64,000 bases of DNA, taken from Sphingobacteriaceae bacterium (lineage in GTDB: Bacteria; Bacteroidota; Bacteroidia; B-17B0; Aurantibacillaceae). Positions 53,139 to 63,408 of the stretch are shown here, in pieces (position 1 is the first letter of the stretch; each line of letters starts with the position of its first letter). The DNA lies in contig JADJMM010000008.1 in NCBI GenBank assembly GCA_016709575.1, positions 186,001 through 250,000 of the forward strand. The letters run 5' to 3'. The position numbers were made by a program, and so were the translations under genes. The notes beneath the pieces are model-generated. The model ran no database searches, was not told where the DNA came from, and saw only the letters and a list, made by a program, of their open reading frames with translations.

Positions 53139-54146
53139 ATGAAAAAGCCCAATTTTGCAGCCTTTAAAGCCCTAATAAAAAAATCGAATAACATTGTAAT
53201 TGTAACACATTGGAGTCCGGATGGTGATGCCATGGGCTCGAGTTTAGGTTTATATAATTACCTATTAAAAATTAAGAAAAAGGCTACAGTAATTGTGCCC
53301 AACGAGTATCCTGAATTTTTAAAATGGTTACCCGGCGATAATAAAGTTTTGAATCATCAAAGTGAACCTTCAAAAGTAGAAGCTTTGGTTCAAAAGGCCG
53401 ATGCAATTTTCACGTTAGATTTTAATTCATATAAACGAATAGAAAAATTAGGCGAAGTAGTTGCAGCAAGTAAAGCGGTAAAAGTGTTAATCGATCACCA
53501 TCAACAACCCGATAAATTTGCGAAGGTTGTTTATCATGATGTGAAAGCTTGTAGCACTTGCGAAATGGTTTATCATTTAATTGTAGGCTTAGGACATAAA
53601 AAATTAATTGATAAAAAAATTGCAGCTTGTTTATATACCGGAATAATGACAGATACAGGTTCTTTCCGTTTTTCTTCAGTAACATCCAAAACACATTTAG
53701 TAATTGCAGATTTAGTAAAAGCAGGAGCTGTTCCAAATCAAATTCACGAAGCTATTTATGATACTTACGCCTATAACCGTTTAAAATTAATCGGATATTC
53801 TATTTTACAAAAAATGATGGTTCTTCCTGGAAAAAACACTGCTTACATAGGTTTATCAGAAGAAGAATTAAAACAATTCGATTATCAAAAAGGAGATACT
53901 GAGGGTTTAGTAAATTATCCTTTAACTATGAAGGGAATTAAATTCGCAGCCTATTTTGCAGAAATGGATGGAGTAGTTAAAATGTCGTTCCGTAGCAAAG
54001 GAAAATTTGATGTGAACCAATTTGCACGCACTCATTTTAGCGGTGGCGGACATATTAACGCAGCCGGCGGAAAAAGCAATTTGAGTTTAAATGATACTAT
54101 TGCCAAATTTTTAGAAATTGTGAGTCAACCTGATTTTACCGCATAA
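53139..54146 (+). CDS. DHH-family phosphoesterase (NrnA/oligoribonuclease type)
   Basis: 335 residues. The DHH motif D119-H-H (VLIDHHQQPDKF), earlier ligands THWSPDGDAMGSS, then TLDFNSYKRI, GIMTDTGSFRF and the DHHA1 end FSGGGHINAAGGK. This is the bifunctional oligoribonuclease/PAP phosphatase family (NrnA-like), which degrades short RNA or pAp; the family also includes c-di-AMP/pGpG enzymes, so substrate is not certain. First gene of a plus-strand run with DUF6913, dapA, a phosphoribosyltransferase and a phosphatase gene. Divergent from ndk. Confidence 0.9.
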   Translation: MKKPNFAAFKALIKKSNNIVIVTHWSPDGDAMGSSLGLYNYLLKIKKKATVIVPNEYPEFLKWLPGDNKVLNHQSEPSKVEALVQKADAIFTLDFNSYKRIEKLGEVVAASKAVKVLIDHHQQPDKFAKVVYHDVKACSTCEMVYHLIVGLGHKKLIDKKIAACLYTGIMTDTGSFRFSSVTSKTHLVIADLVKAGAVPNQIHEAIYDTYAYNRLKLIGYSILQKMMVLPGKNTAYIGLSEEELKQFDYQKGDTEGLVNYPLTMKGIKFAAYFAEMDGVVKMSFRSKGKFDVNQFARTHFSGGGHINAAGGKSNLSLNDTIAKFLEIVSQPDFTA

Positions 54147-54147
54147 G

Positions 54148-54636
54148 ATGTTTGAGTGGTTTAAAAATTATTTACTACAACAGGAAATTGGAAGCGGTTC
54201 TAAAATTCAAAAGCAATTTGTAGAGTGGGAGAAGGTGCAGTCGGTTGTGATTTTAGTCGGCAGCACTCAATTTAGTGTTGTTAAGGAATTCGCAAAACAA
54301 ACCGGAAAGAATATTGATATTATTGTTACGCATTCAGATAAAACTTCAGAAACTAAAGATTGTTTTCTCTCTTTAAATAAAAAGGATTTTAATTTTTTCG
54401 GTTTACCAAAGCCGGAAATAATTCAGAAGCTGAAAACAACAACGTATGATGTTTTAATTAATACTGATTTCAATAACTCAGGATTTTTGAAGTCAATAAC
54501 CGGTTTAACGTCCGCCAAGTGTAAATTAGGTCCTGAAAGTGCTGTTTATAATGAGTTTTTCGATATTAGTATCCAAAGTAATCAACAGGATTTCTTAAAA
54601 CAGGCCTTGAAATATTTAATGATGATTAAAAGCTAA
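54148..54636 (+). CDS. DUF6913-like protein
   Basis: 162 residues, alpha/beta, no membrane segment. It resembles the small Bacteroidota family placed beside dapA (VVILVGSTQFSVVKEF, TTTYDVLINTDFNN, SAKCKLGPESAVYNEFFDI, FLKQALKYLMMI). Function unknown. It starts 1 base after the phosphoesterase stop and ends 18 bases before dapA. Confidence 0.7.
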   Translation: MFEWFKNYLLQQEIGSGSKIQKQFVEWEKVQSVVILVGSTQFSVVKEFAKQTGKNIDIIVTHSDKTSETKDCFLSLNKKDFNFFGLPKPEIIQKLKTTTYDVLINTDFNNSGFLKSITGLTSAKCKLGPESAVYNEFFDISIQSNQQDFLKQALKYLMMIKS

Positions 54637-54642
54637 AATTAT

Positions 54643-54650
54643 TACTTTTG
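54643..54650 (+). promoter_or_regulatory. -7 box of an internal dapA promoter
   Basis: TACTTTTG matches TAnnTTTG exactly and lies 4 bases before the dapA ATG. A -33 box is not clear. It would give dapA a nearly leaderless transcript independent of the upstream genes. Confidence 0.4.
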
Positions 54651-54654
54651 TTAT

Positions 54655-55536
54655 ATGGCAAATTTAGATTTAACAGGTACAGGTGTTGCAATTGTAACTC
54701 CATTTAAAAAAGATGGTTCAATTGATTTTAATGCTTTAAAAAAGTTGGTTAACCATTTAGTTAATGGAAAGGTAGAATATCTTGTTGTGATGGGAACAAC
54801 AGGTGAGTCGGTAACTTTGAGTAAAGAAGAAAAGCAAAAAGTTATTGATTGTGTAGTTAAAGAAAATAAAAAACGGATTCCCTTAGTTTTAGGTGTTGGC
54901 GGAAACGACACTGCTGAGATTGCAAAACAAATTTCGAAAGTTGATGCAAAAGCATTTTCGGCTATACTTTCTGTATCTCCATATTACAATAAACCTTCTC
55001 AGGAAGGAATTTATCAGCACTATAAAGTAATTTCAAAAGCAAGTAAATTACCAATCATATTATATAATGTGCCGGGAAGAACTGCTTCGAACATTGCTTG
55101 GGATACAACTATTCGTTTGGCAAAAGAGTTTAAAAATATTATTGCTATTAAAGAAGCATCAGGAAGTATTGAGCAATGCATGCGAATTATTAATAACCGT
55201 CCGAAAAACTTTTTAGTTATTAGCGGTGATGATAATTTAACGCTACCAATTATTGCAAGTGGTGGTGATGGTGTAATTTCGGTTGTAGCCAATGCATTTC
55301 CAAAGGATTTTTCTGATATGGTGCGTGCAGCTATTGAAGATGATATGGCAAAAGCACGTAAGTTGCATTACAAATTAATGGACATTACCGATCAATTATT
55401 CGCCGATGGAAATCCGGGTGGAATAAAGTATGCTTTAAGCTTGATGAAAATTTGCGATACGTATTTACGATTACCTTTGGTAGAACCAAACGATAAAGTA
55501 AAACAGAAATTAAAAGATTTAATTAAAAAGTATTAA
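54655..55536 (+). CDS. dapA: 4-hydroxy-tetrahydrodipicolinate synthase
   Basis: 293 residues, a TIM barrel. Schiff-base lysine K166 (IAIKEASGS), tyrosine Y137 (ILYNVPGRT), and the T48-T49 pair in GTTGES match the E. coli catalytic residues K161, Y133, T44-T45. It condenses pyruvate with aspartate semialdehyde in lysine and meso-diaminopimelate synthesis. Intact; the next gene overlaps it by one base (TAATG). Confidence 0.96.
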   Translation: MANLDLTGTGVAIVTPFKKDGSIDFNALKKLVNHLVNGKVEYLVVMGTTGESVTLSKEEKQKVIDCVVKENKKRIPLVLGVGGNDTAEIAKQISKVDAKAFSAILSVSPYYNKPSQEGIYQHYKVISKASKLPIILYNVPGRTASNIAWDTTIRLAKEFKNIIAIKEASGSIEQCMRIINNRPKNFLVISGDDNLTLPIIASGGDGVISVVANAFPKDFSDMVRAAIEDDMAKARKLHYKLMDITDQLFADGNPGGIKYALSLMKICDTYLRLPLVEPNDKVKQKLKDLIKKY

Positions 55537-56037
55537 TGGCAAAAACTAAAATACTAGACACGATTCAAATTAGCCAAAAGCTTAACCGCATGGCGTATAG
55601 GTGTACGAAAAAATTACGGTGAGAAAGAATTGCTTTTAGTGGGTATTGAAGGGAATGGTTATAAAGTAGCAGAACGCCTGCAGGAAATTCTCAAAAAAAT
55701 ATCACCACTTAAAATCAAATTGTCTAAAATAAAAATGGATAAAGAAAATCCATGGGCAACAGATCCTAAAATTGATTTTACAGAAAAAGATTTTTTAAAT
55801 AAGTCGGTAATTATGGTTGATGACGTTTTAAACAGCGGAAAAACTTTAATGTATGCCGTAAAACCTTTCCTTCACAAGCCGGTGAAACGATTAAATGTTT
55901 TGGTATTGGTAGATAGAAGTCATACCCGTTACCCTGTAAAAGCAGATTTTGTTGGTTTATCATTATCAACCACCATGCAAGAACATATTGAAGCAGATTT
56001 TTCTAAAAAAGGAAAAGAAACCGTGTATTTAACCTAA
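55536..56037 (+). CDS. Phosphoribosyltransferase (PRT-fold) protein (frameshifted)
   Basis: From ATG 55536 the first frame gives MAKTKILDTIQISQKLNRMA; a missing G near 55600 (TATAGGTGTACG) breaks it. Joined, YEKNYGEKELLLVGIEGNGY continues to the PRPP loop VIMVDDVLNSGKTLMYA and to the end at 56037. This is a type I phosphoribosyltransferase of the PyrR/hypoxanthine-like type, about 167 residues; substrate unknown. It is translationally coupled to dapA. Confidence 0.82.
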
Positions 56038-56043
56038 GCACCA

Positions 56044-57274
56044 TTGAGCGATAAAAAACTCGATATAAAGAATTCTTCTAAAACCGTTAAGGATTTAAAA
56101 CTTAACGCCCTTCTCGAAATTACTAAAGCCATTAACAACAACGTCTCAACCGCTCAGTTGTTAGATCTGTACCAAGATATTTTAGAAAACCGTTTAAAGG
56201 TTGGTAAACTTGTCTTGTTTAGTTTTGATAAAGGAGTGGACATGTATATTAAAGTACGGAATTGGTCAGGATTTTAATCACATTAAGTTTGAGAATGAAT
56301 TACTAGGAATAAAAGAAATCGAGACCATAAGTTTCAGTAAGGGAAATTTAAGTAAGAGTTTTGAAATTGTTATCCCGGTTTATCATAAGCAAATACCACT
56401 AGCTTATGTGTTATTAGGAGATGTAAACGAACAGAAGATCGAATTAAGTGCGGCTATTAAGCATTTGCCTTACATCCAAACACTCACTAATATTATTGTA
56501 GTATCGATTGAGAATAAAAAACTTTACCGACAAACTATTCAGAAGGCGCAAATGCAAAAAGAGTTGGAGCTTGCTCAAACTATGCAGCAAATGTTGTTTC
56601 CAAATAATTTACCGGATACTGATACCATTAAAGTGGCGGCAAAATATATTCCACACCAACAAGTGAGTGGCGACTATTACGATTTTTTACCTTTAAATAA
56701 TCATGAGTTTGTGTTTTGTGTTGCGGATGTTTCCGGAAAAGGAATTGCCGCTGCTTTATTAATGAGTAATATGCAAGCAACATTTCACAGCTTGGTAAAT
56801 TACACACATAATTTAAAAGATATTTTAATCGAATTAAATAAACGCGTTTGGTTAAATACCAAAGGCGAAAAATTTGTGTCGTTGTTTCTTGGAAAAATAA
56901 ATACAAAGAGCAAGCAACTCACTTATATAAATGCCGGACATAATCCGCCAATTTTAATTTCAGATAAAAAAGTATTCCGTTTAAGTAAAGGTTCTACATT
57001 ATTGGGGATTGGCGAAACTATTCCATTTATTGAAGTGGATATTATGGATATGCCCCGACCTTATACTTTGTTTTGTTATACTGATGGATTAACAGATACG
57101 GTTAACTCTACTGAAGAATATTTGGCAGAGGAAACTATTGTAGAATTAATAAGGACAAATATTAATTCGGAGCCTGACTTCATTAATGATGCCATCATGT
57201 ATTACGCAGAAGAATTTAAAGGCGAGAATTTATTTGTAGATGATATTGCGCTAATGACAATTAAGTGCGCTTAA
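56044..57274 (+). CDS. GAF-like + SpoIIE/PP2C serine phosphatase (frameshifted)
   Basis: TTG 56044 start, 6 bases after the phosphoribosyltransferase stop. The N-terminal part (residues about 1-160) has a GAF-like pattern and a coiled coil (QTIQKAQMQKELELAQTMQQ), followed by an RsbU/SpoIIE-type phosphatase: LPDTDTIKVAAKYIPHQQVSG, GDYYDFLPL, FCVADVSGKGIAAALLMSN, YINAGHNPPIL and FCYTDGLTDTVN, with metal-binding aspartates present. About 409 residues. A frameshift near 56220 splits it (KGVDMYI versus WTCILKYGIGQD). No membrane segment; soluble partner-switching phosphatase. It converges on the Wzy-like gene (4-base overlap of ends). Confidence 0.85.
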
Positions 57275-58584
57275 TTTTTTGTTTCTTCAGTGTTCCCGTT
57301 ACGGTGATACACATCAATACAAACTAAAATAGCAAGGAAGCCCCAAAACGGAACAGATAATTTATCTGTGTCCAAAAAGTTATTTAAAAATCCGTGAATT
57401 AAGTAAGGGAATGGTCCAAGAAAAATACCACAAGCTAATATTCGCATGTTTTTATCTTTAACCGAGTAGTAGAGTCGGTAACCCATAAATAGGATAGCGA
57501 AGAAGAGAATAACAACAATAACCATTCCTAAAACACCTTGTTCACTTAAAGGACCAAGATATTCACTATGAGCGTTTCCATTAGTACCGAAGTTTGTACT
57601 GATGATGGTGCGTTCACTGCTTTTTTGAAAGGGTGCATAGTAAAACATGTACGTACCCGGACCCCATCCTAAAATTGGTTTTTCCTGGAACATTCTTACA
57701 GCGCAACTCCAACGGTTAATACGTTCTAAGTTCGATGCATCCGTTGAAATGTTAGTTACTGATGAAAGCGTGTTCGAGTAACCACCTTCTGAATCCGTGT
57801 TGTTTCTTCCAAGTGCAATAAAAATTTCATCCTGAAACGAAAAGAAAATTATAGTAAATGTTACTGCTGTAATTAAAATAGTTCTTAGTTTAATCCTCAA
57901 CCAGAATGAAACTAAAATGGCGGCCGCAGTCGCTAAACTTAACCAACCTCCTCGAGAGAAGGATAAAATAAGTGCAATAAATAGAATAACAATTAAACCA
58001 ACGATTGTAATTTTTAGAAATTTGGAGACATTACTCATAAACAATAGAGCAATTAATACCGGTATATACATTGCCACAGCGGCACCATAAGCTGTGTGAT
58101 CGTTGTAAAATGGCGATACAATCCAGTCAGCAATCTTATCATCAAAATTAAAAGCAGCATGACGGTACGAGGTTATTAAACAAACCGCAGCTAAAGGAAT
58201 GGCATAGGCTAAAATAAAAGGAACAATACTTTTTTTGTTTTTAAATAATTGTGTGGTAACGAAGTAGCAGCTAAAAACAAACCAAAGGCGCGCAATAAAG
58301 AATTTAATGGAGATGGTGATATTTTCGCTGCCTAGAGTGGTAATGAGCATCCATGCCAATTGTATGAATATGATAATTGTTATTGGATGTTTAAGAATTT
58401 TACTCGGCGTAATTTTGTACATGAACTCGTTAAGAATATACACTACCATTAAGCCCGCCATTAAAGGTTCGGTTGGCAAACTTAAATTGATGCCTTCTGA
58501 TAAACCTAAATCTTTAAGGGTGACGGCAAGCGGTAGTACAAAACACCATTAAAAAATAACGCGTTCGATATTGTAAACGGCCAT
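57271..58584 (-). CDS. O-antigen ligase / Wzy-like polymerase (frameshifted)
   Basis: Multi-pass membrane protein with the Wzy_C/O-antigen ligase domain: an outer loop with FYNDHTAYGAAVAMYI, SFSRGGWLSLATA, LGWGPGTYMFYYAPF and NAHSEYLGPLSEQGVLGM. The long frame begins at TTG 58479, but upstream sequence is also coding: ATG 58584 reads MAVYNIERVIF and a break near 58530 leads into LPLAVTLKDLGLSEGINLSL. About 437 residues. It links or polymerises lipid-carried glycans at the outer face of the inner membrane. First gene, counting from the left, of a minus-strand polysaccharide cluster. Confidence 0.8.
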
Positions 58585-58711
58585 ATAAAATTAAAATAAA
58601 ATTGGTAGGAGATTGAATACCTCAAACATATTGCGTTTAAAAAGCAAAATGTATGAGTTAGCAAAAATGTATGCTAAAATCAATAAATAGAAACCAACTA
58701 TTTTATTTACT

Positions 58712-59637
58712 CTAATCAACCTTACGAACTGATTTGTTGGATAGGATAAAGAATAAAGCGGCCAAAGCAAATGCCGACATTGTAGAAATTGAAACGATTA
58801 ACCAGCGTACAGGAAAAAACTTTTTATCCGGTAATGTTGGTTTAGATACAGTATTTGTAAAACTGATGTCACCAAAGTAATCCAATAAATACTTGTCGTT
58901 TTGATCTTTAAATTCACCGAGTGTTTTCATCTGACCGGCAGAAGCATTCCATAATTTTTCTAACTCAGTGTTTTTATTTCTTAAGCCTTCAAATAATTTT
59001 TTATCGGTTTCGGTTAATGGTTTGTTTTCCATCATTTTTTTACTCAGGTATTTTGCCTGAGAGGCTACATCAATGATATTGTATTCTGTTCTTAATTCGT
59101 TAATCTTAGTATTGGTGCTATCGATGCGTCGGTTTTCAAATTCAATAATTTTTTGCGAATTATTAATGTACTCCAGCAAACGTTGTTTCTTTATGTTTTT
59201 CACCAATAAATTAGTTTCATCAATCATAGCTTGAGCAATATCTCTCGCCATTACCGGGCTTTCATCCTTAACCGTAATTTCAATCGATTCGTATAGGGTA
59301 GGACTAACACTAACATTGCTTCTAAAATACAAATCAAATAAACTTTGGGCTCCACCCGCAGCTGAATCTACTTCGTAATGTTTAAATAAATCGAATTTAT
59401 GAGCCACTGGATTTTTCACTTCCTCCTATTAAAATACTGAAGTAATTGTTCTGTATTCGATTCTTCCGAACTTGGACTTAAGTTAACCGGAAACACCACC
59501 GCATACGATTTGTATTTGGGTTTTAGCATGTAGGATACAACAGTAGAAGCAATAGCTGCTAATAATGTAACTAGTATAATAGCTTTCTTGTTTTTTAAAA
59601 CAATTGCTATAATCTCTTTAGTATTAAAATTTTCCAC
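58712..59637 (-). CDS. Wzz-type chain-length determinant protein, copy 2 (frameshifted)
   Basis: Joined product of about 308 residues: N-terminal TM (KAIILVTLLAAIASTVVSYML), a periplasmic coiled coil (KKQRLLEYINNSQKI, DSTNTKINELRTEYNIIDV), and C-terminal TM (LIVSISTMSAFALAALFFI) preceded by the proline-rich stretch KPTLPDKKFFPVRW. A break at about 59420 separates the first 73 residues. Wzz proteins set glycan chain length. No kinase domain is attached, so it is not a BY-kinase. Its start is 4 bases after the end of its neighbour. Confidence 0.8.
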
Positions 59638-59641
59638 GTTC

Positions 59642-60656
59642 TTAAGAGTTTAATTTTGTTTTTAATGACTTGTATCGCTCGCTCATTATCAAAAGAATGA
59701 TGGTTAGTGCAAATGCAGATGCGGTTGAAAGCATGATGATGAGCCAACGCACAGGTTTAGCTTTGTATTCATTTGGCATTGCCTTATCAACTACAAATTT
59801 AAACGGTAAAGATTTTTTTCATGTTCACTTCAGCTTCGTCGTATTTAGCTTTTATAACAGGAAACTTGAATCTGTATTTTCTTAAATTTTCACTTACCTG
59901 ATTGTAAGCTCCGCCGTATTTTTTTAGAGCTGCTAATTTTTCTTCTAACGCTTTAATGCCACTGTTATTGCCTTTTTCAAGAGCTTTTGCATAACTTTTA
60001 GTGTAAGCTTCAACATCAGTTTTGTAATCTAAAATTCCAAACTGACGTAAAATTTGCAAGCTATCTTCTAAAGCGTTCATTCTCGAAATTGTATTTTCAT
60101 ACTCTTCTTTCACTACGGCATAAGCTTTCTCAGCAACATCTTTCGTCATGTCGTTTTTAATATCATCCACAACATCGGTAATGCAATTTGCAACTTCAGC
60201 GGCTCCATTAGCTGTGTAATCGTAAACTTCAATTTTTATAGAATTGAAATCGGTACGCTTATAACGTACGTGATTATCCCATTTCAAATTTAAATAGTGT
60301 TCAGCGTATTTATCTTTCTCTACTTTCCAGCGCTGCCATAAATTAAATTTGTCGGCAACAATTTTTTGTAGGTGATCTGAATTTAAAATCTGTAATAATT
60401 TTTCCGCGTCATCTTCATCTCCAATTTGCATGTAATCTTCCTGATTACCGATATTCTGCTCAATCAATAATTTAGAAACCGAGAAACTTCTGGTAGGAAA
60501 AATAGTCGCTACCGATTTATATTGAGGTGCTAATAAAAAAGCAATAGTGGTTGAAATAATGAAAGCCACTATAGATGCAATCATAATGGGCTTACGCCAC
60601 TTTATAATTTTAATTAGCAATTGCTCTGAGGAGTTATTAATGTCTATCTGATTCAC
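59642..60656 (-). CDS. Wzz-type chain-length determinant protein, copy 1 (frameshifted)
   Basis: About 338 residues. N-terminal TM (KPIMIASIVAFIISTTIAFLL), Wzz-like region (ATIFPTRSF), coiled coil (about 200-265), then after an extra A near 59817 the frame continues KKSLPFKFVVDKAMPNEYKA, RWLIIMLSTASAFALTIILLI and ends at 59642. Same layout as the next gene downstream, so the two form a tandem pair. Its start lies 1 base after the flippase stop. Confidence 0.82.
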
Positions 60657-62098
60657 TTATTTATATTTTATAAAACGTAATACTGATTTTATACTTAGCA
60701 TGCCCGTTACAAATGCCCATAACCCGGATGTAACTGTCATTATTGCAAAATTCAAATACCAATTATGTGTTAAATGCAGGGTTAGATAATTGATACAAGC
60801 AACCCCAAATATAAAGAAAACTAAGGCAAATAGTAAGCGTTTATTGACTTTAAACTTAAACACCTTTTGCACTATAAGTACTTGAATTATAGCGGTAAAG
60901 AACTGAGTGATTACGCTGGCTACTGCACTTCCCAAAGCGTGGAATTTAGGAATAAGAATTAAGTTCAATATAAGGTTTACTGCAATGCCACAGAATGCCA
61001 TAATGTTCAACTGTTTTAAATTGCCATTTGCAGTTAATAAAGTACCAAAAATATAAGAAACGGAGCTTGCTGTAAAGCACAACATTAATAAACTAAACAC
61101 TCTGGAAGAATCGGTGCTTTTATTAATCACCAAACATAATTCGTCACTGTAAAATGCGCAACCTAACGACACAATAATAGCAGGGGTAATGATTAAAGTA
61201 AATGCAAGTTTCACAAGATTCTGGATGTCTTCTTTGTGCTCTATCATCCTACTGAAAATTGGAAGTAACTGGGTTGCGAAAAGAAATCCAATCATGCCGG
61301 CGGCTTCTAATAAACGAAAGCCTTTTGCATAAATTCCTGCTTCTGCGGCTCCAACTCCAACAGGTAACAAACGTTCAATCATAACAGAGTCTAATCTATT
61401 ATAGAATGTCATTAAAAGAACTAAGATTGCGAATGGGAAGCTTTTTTTTTTAGCATCATCATGCTAAACTTAGAATCCCATTTTAATTTGAAAGTGTGTG
61501 TTTCTCTAAGTACAATCCAGAAAGTGATAACAGCAGTTAAACTATACCCGATAGTTTGAGCATACACATAATTCATGATGTCAACCTTAAGGCCGAACCA
61601 ATTTAAGAACAAGGCCACACAAAGTAAGATCATAATTAAACGATCCAGAATTGAAACTACGCTGTCTGTTTTAAACAAATGTAATCCCTGTAAGTTTGAT
61701 CGTAAATATAAAATGAAGCTAATGAGAAATTGATTGATTGCTAGAATAATTAAAAGTTTAAGATATCTTGAATCGTACCCAACAATCAAAGCACACAACA
61801 TTGTTAATGTCAAATAAAGAACGCCTAAGGCAAATTTTAAAGTTAGTAAGCTGCTAAAGTGTTTGCTTAGTAAATGAGAATTCTGCGCAATGTTCTTGTT
61901 GTTGAAATTTGTTAAACCAAAATCTAAAAAAATACTTAGTAAAAACGAAAAATTGAACAACGAACTGTATTCTCCGTAATTCGCATTACCCACTTCATTT
62001 TGAACATTCGGATCAATGAACAAAATCCAATACGGCTTTATTAATAAGTTCAGAATTATTAAAATGGCAAGGTTGACTATGAACTTTCGTTGCTGCAT
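60657..62098 (-). CDS. Polysaccharide flippase (Wzx/MATE-like) (frameshifted)
   Basis: About 480 residues, about 12 to 14 transmembrane helices. The two pieces meet at a 10-base T run (61442-61451): correcting it gives MMLKKSFPFAILVLLMTFYN. Features of oligosaccharide flippases: YGEYSSLFNFSFLLSIFLDF, GLTNFNNKNIA, then YNRLDSVMIERLL and GIYAKGFRLLEAAGM. It moves lipid-linked sugar units across the inner membrane. With Wzy and two Wzz genes it forms a Wzx/Wzy-dependent surface-glycan unit. Confidence 0.85.
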
Positions 62099-62163
62099 TT
62101 TTGAGAAGGTGTAAAGATAACTTTTTTTTGCACTTTTTAGGTATATTTTGATAGCTTTGTGAG

Positions 62164-63287
62164 GTGCAAATAGCTGTAAATACGCGACTTTTACTCAAAA
62201 ACAGGCTCGAAGGAATAGGCTGGTTTTCGTACCAAACTTTAAAGCGAATTACAGAGGCAAATAAGGACGTACATTTTGTGTTTTTATTCGATAGGCCTTA
62301 TAGCGAAGAATTCATTTTTAGCGATAATATTACCCCAATTATTGTAGGGCCACAGGCAAGACATCCGTTTTTGTATTATGCCTGGTTAGAATTTGGAATT
62401 AAAAGCACTTTAAATGGCTTAAAGCCGGATTTGTTTTTATCGCCCGATGGATTTTTAAGTTTAGGGGCAAAATGTAAGCAGTTACCTGTGATTCACGATA
62501 TTAATTTTTTACATAATCCTAAAGATACAAAACCACTAACACGTAGATATTACAATCACTTTTTTCCAAAGTTTGCACAAAAAGCTACGCGAATTGCAAC
62601 AGTTTCTGAATACAGTAAAAAGATATTTCTGAGAATTATAAAATTAGTCCTGATAAAATTGATGTAGTTTACAATGGAATAAACTCTTCATTTAAACCTG
62701 TTTCTGATTTAGTAAAAGCAGAAACAAAAAAACGTTTTTCGAAGGAAAAAGATTATTTTTTATTTGTTGGCTCTTTAAACCCACGCAAAAATATTTCAAG
62801 ATTAATTCAAGCTTTTGATGCTTTTAAAAAAGAAAGTAATTCTGATATGAAATTAATTTTAGCAGGTTCTCATGCTTGGGGCGGAAGTGATATTTACAAA
62901 ACCATTGATGAATTAAGTTGTAAGGATGATATTGTTTTTACAAACAGATTAAGTGAAGAAGATTTAGCCAATGTCATGGCATCTGCGTTTGCATTAACTT
63001 TTGTTCCGTACTTCGAAGGGTTTGGAATTCCATTGGTAGAAGCTATGCAAAGTGAAATTCCAATTATCACAAGTAATGTAACAAGTTTACCGGAAATAGC
63101 TGGAGATGCAGCACTATTTGTAAATCCTTACGAAGTCAATGAAATTAAAAATGCCATGCTGAAATTACGCAGCGATGATGATTTGAGATTGAATTTAATC
63201 GAGAAAGGCAAACTGCGTAAAAATAATTTCTCTTGGGATAAATCGGCTGATTTACTTTGGAAGAGTGTTGAAAAAGCGCTGAAATGA
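62164..63287 (+). CDS. GT4-family glycosyltransferase (frameshifted)
   Basis: About 374 residues from GTG 62164. N-terminal Rossmann half: VNTRLLLKNRLEGIGWFSYQ, DLFLSPDGFLSLG, PVIHDINFLHNP and TRIATVSEYSKK. A missing A at about 62616-62620 splits the gene; joined, it reads YSKKDISENYKISPDKI. C-terminal half: FLFVGSLNPRKNISRLIQAF, then FVPYFEGFGIPLVEAM (E-x-FG-x-PLVE nucleotide-sugar site) and SLPEIAGDAALFVNP. It transfers a sugar to a growing glycan. Divergent from the flippase gene, with 65 bases between. Confidence 0.88.
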
Positions 63288-63408
63288 GTTAGCGTTTTTG
63301 CGGTAAATTTTACAATTATAAATTAATTTCGTCTTCGTAATTGTCACTGGCACCGTACCTAAACGCTTGCCGGTTCTTAAGCTTACGCTGCTGGTTTTTT
63401 CCTGCATT

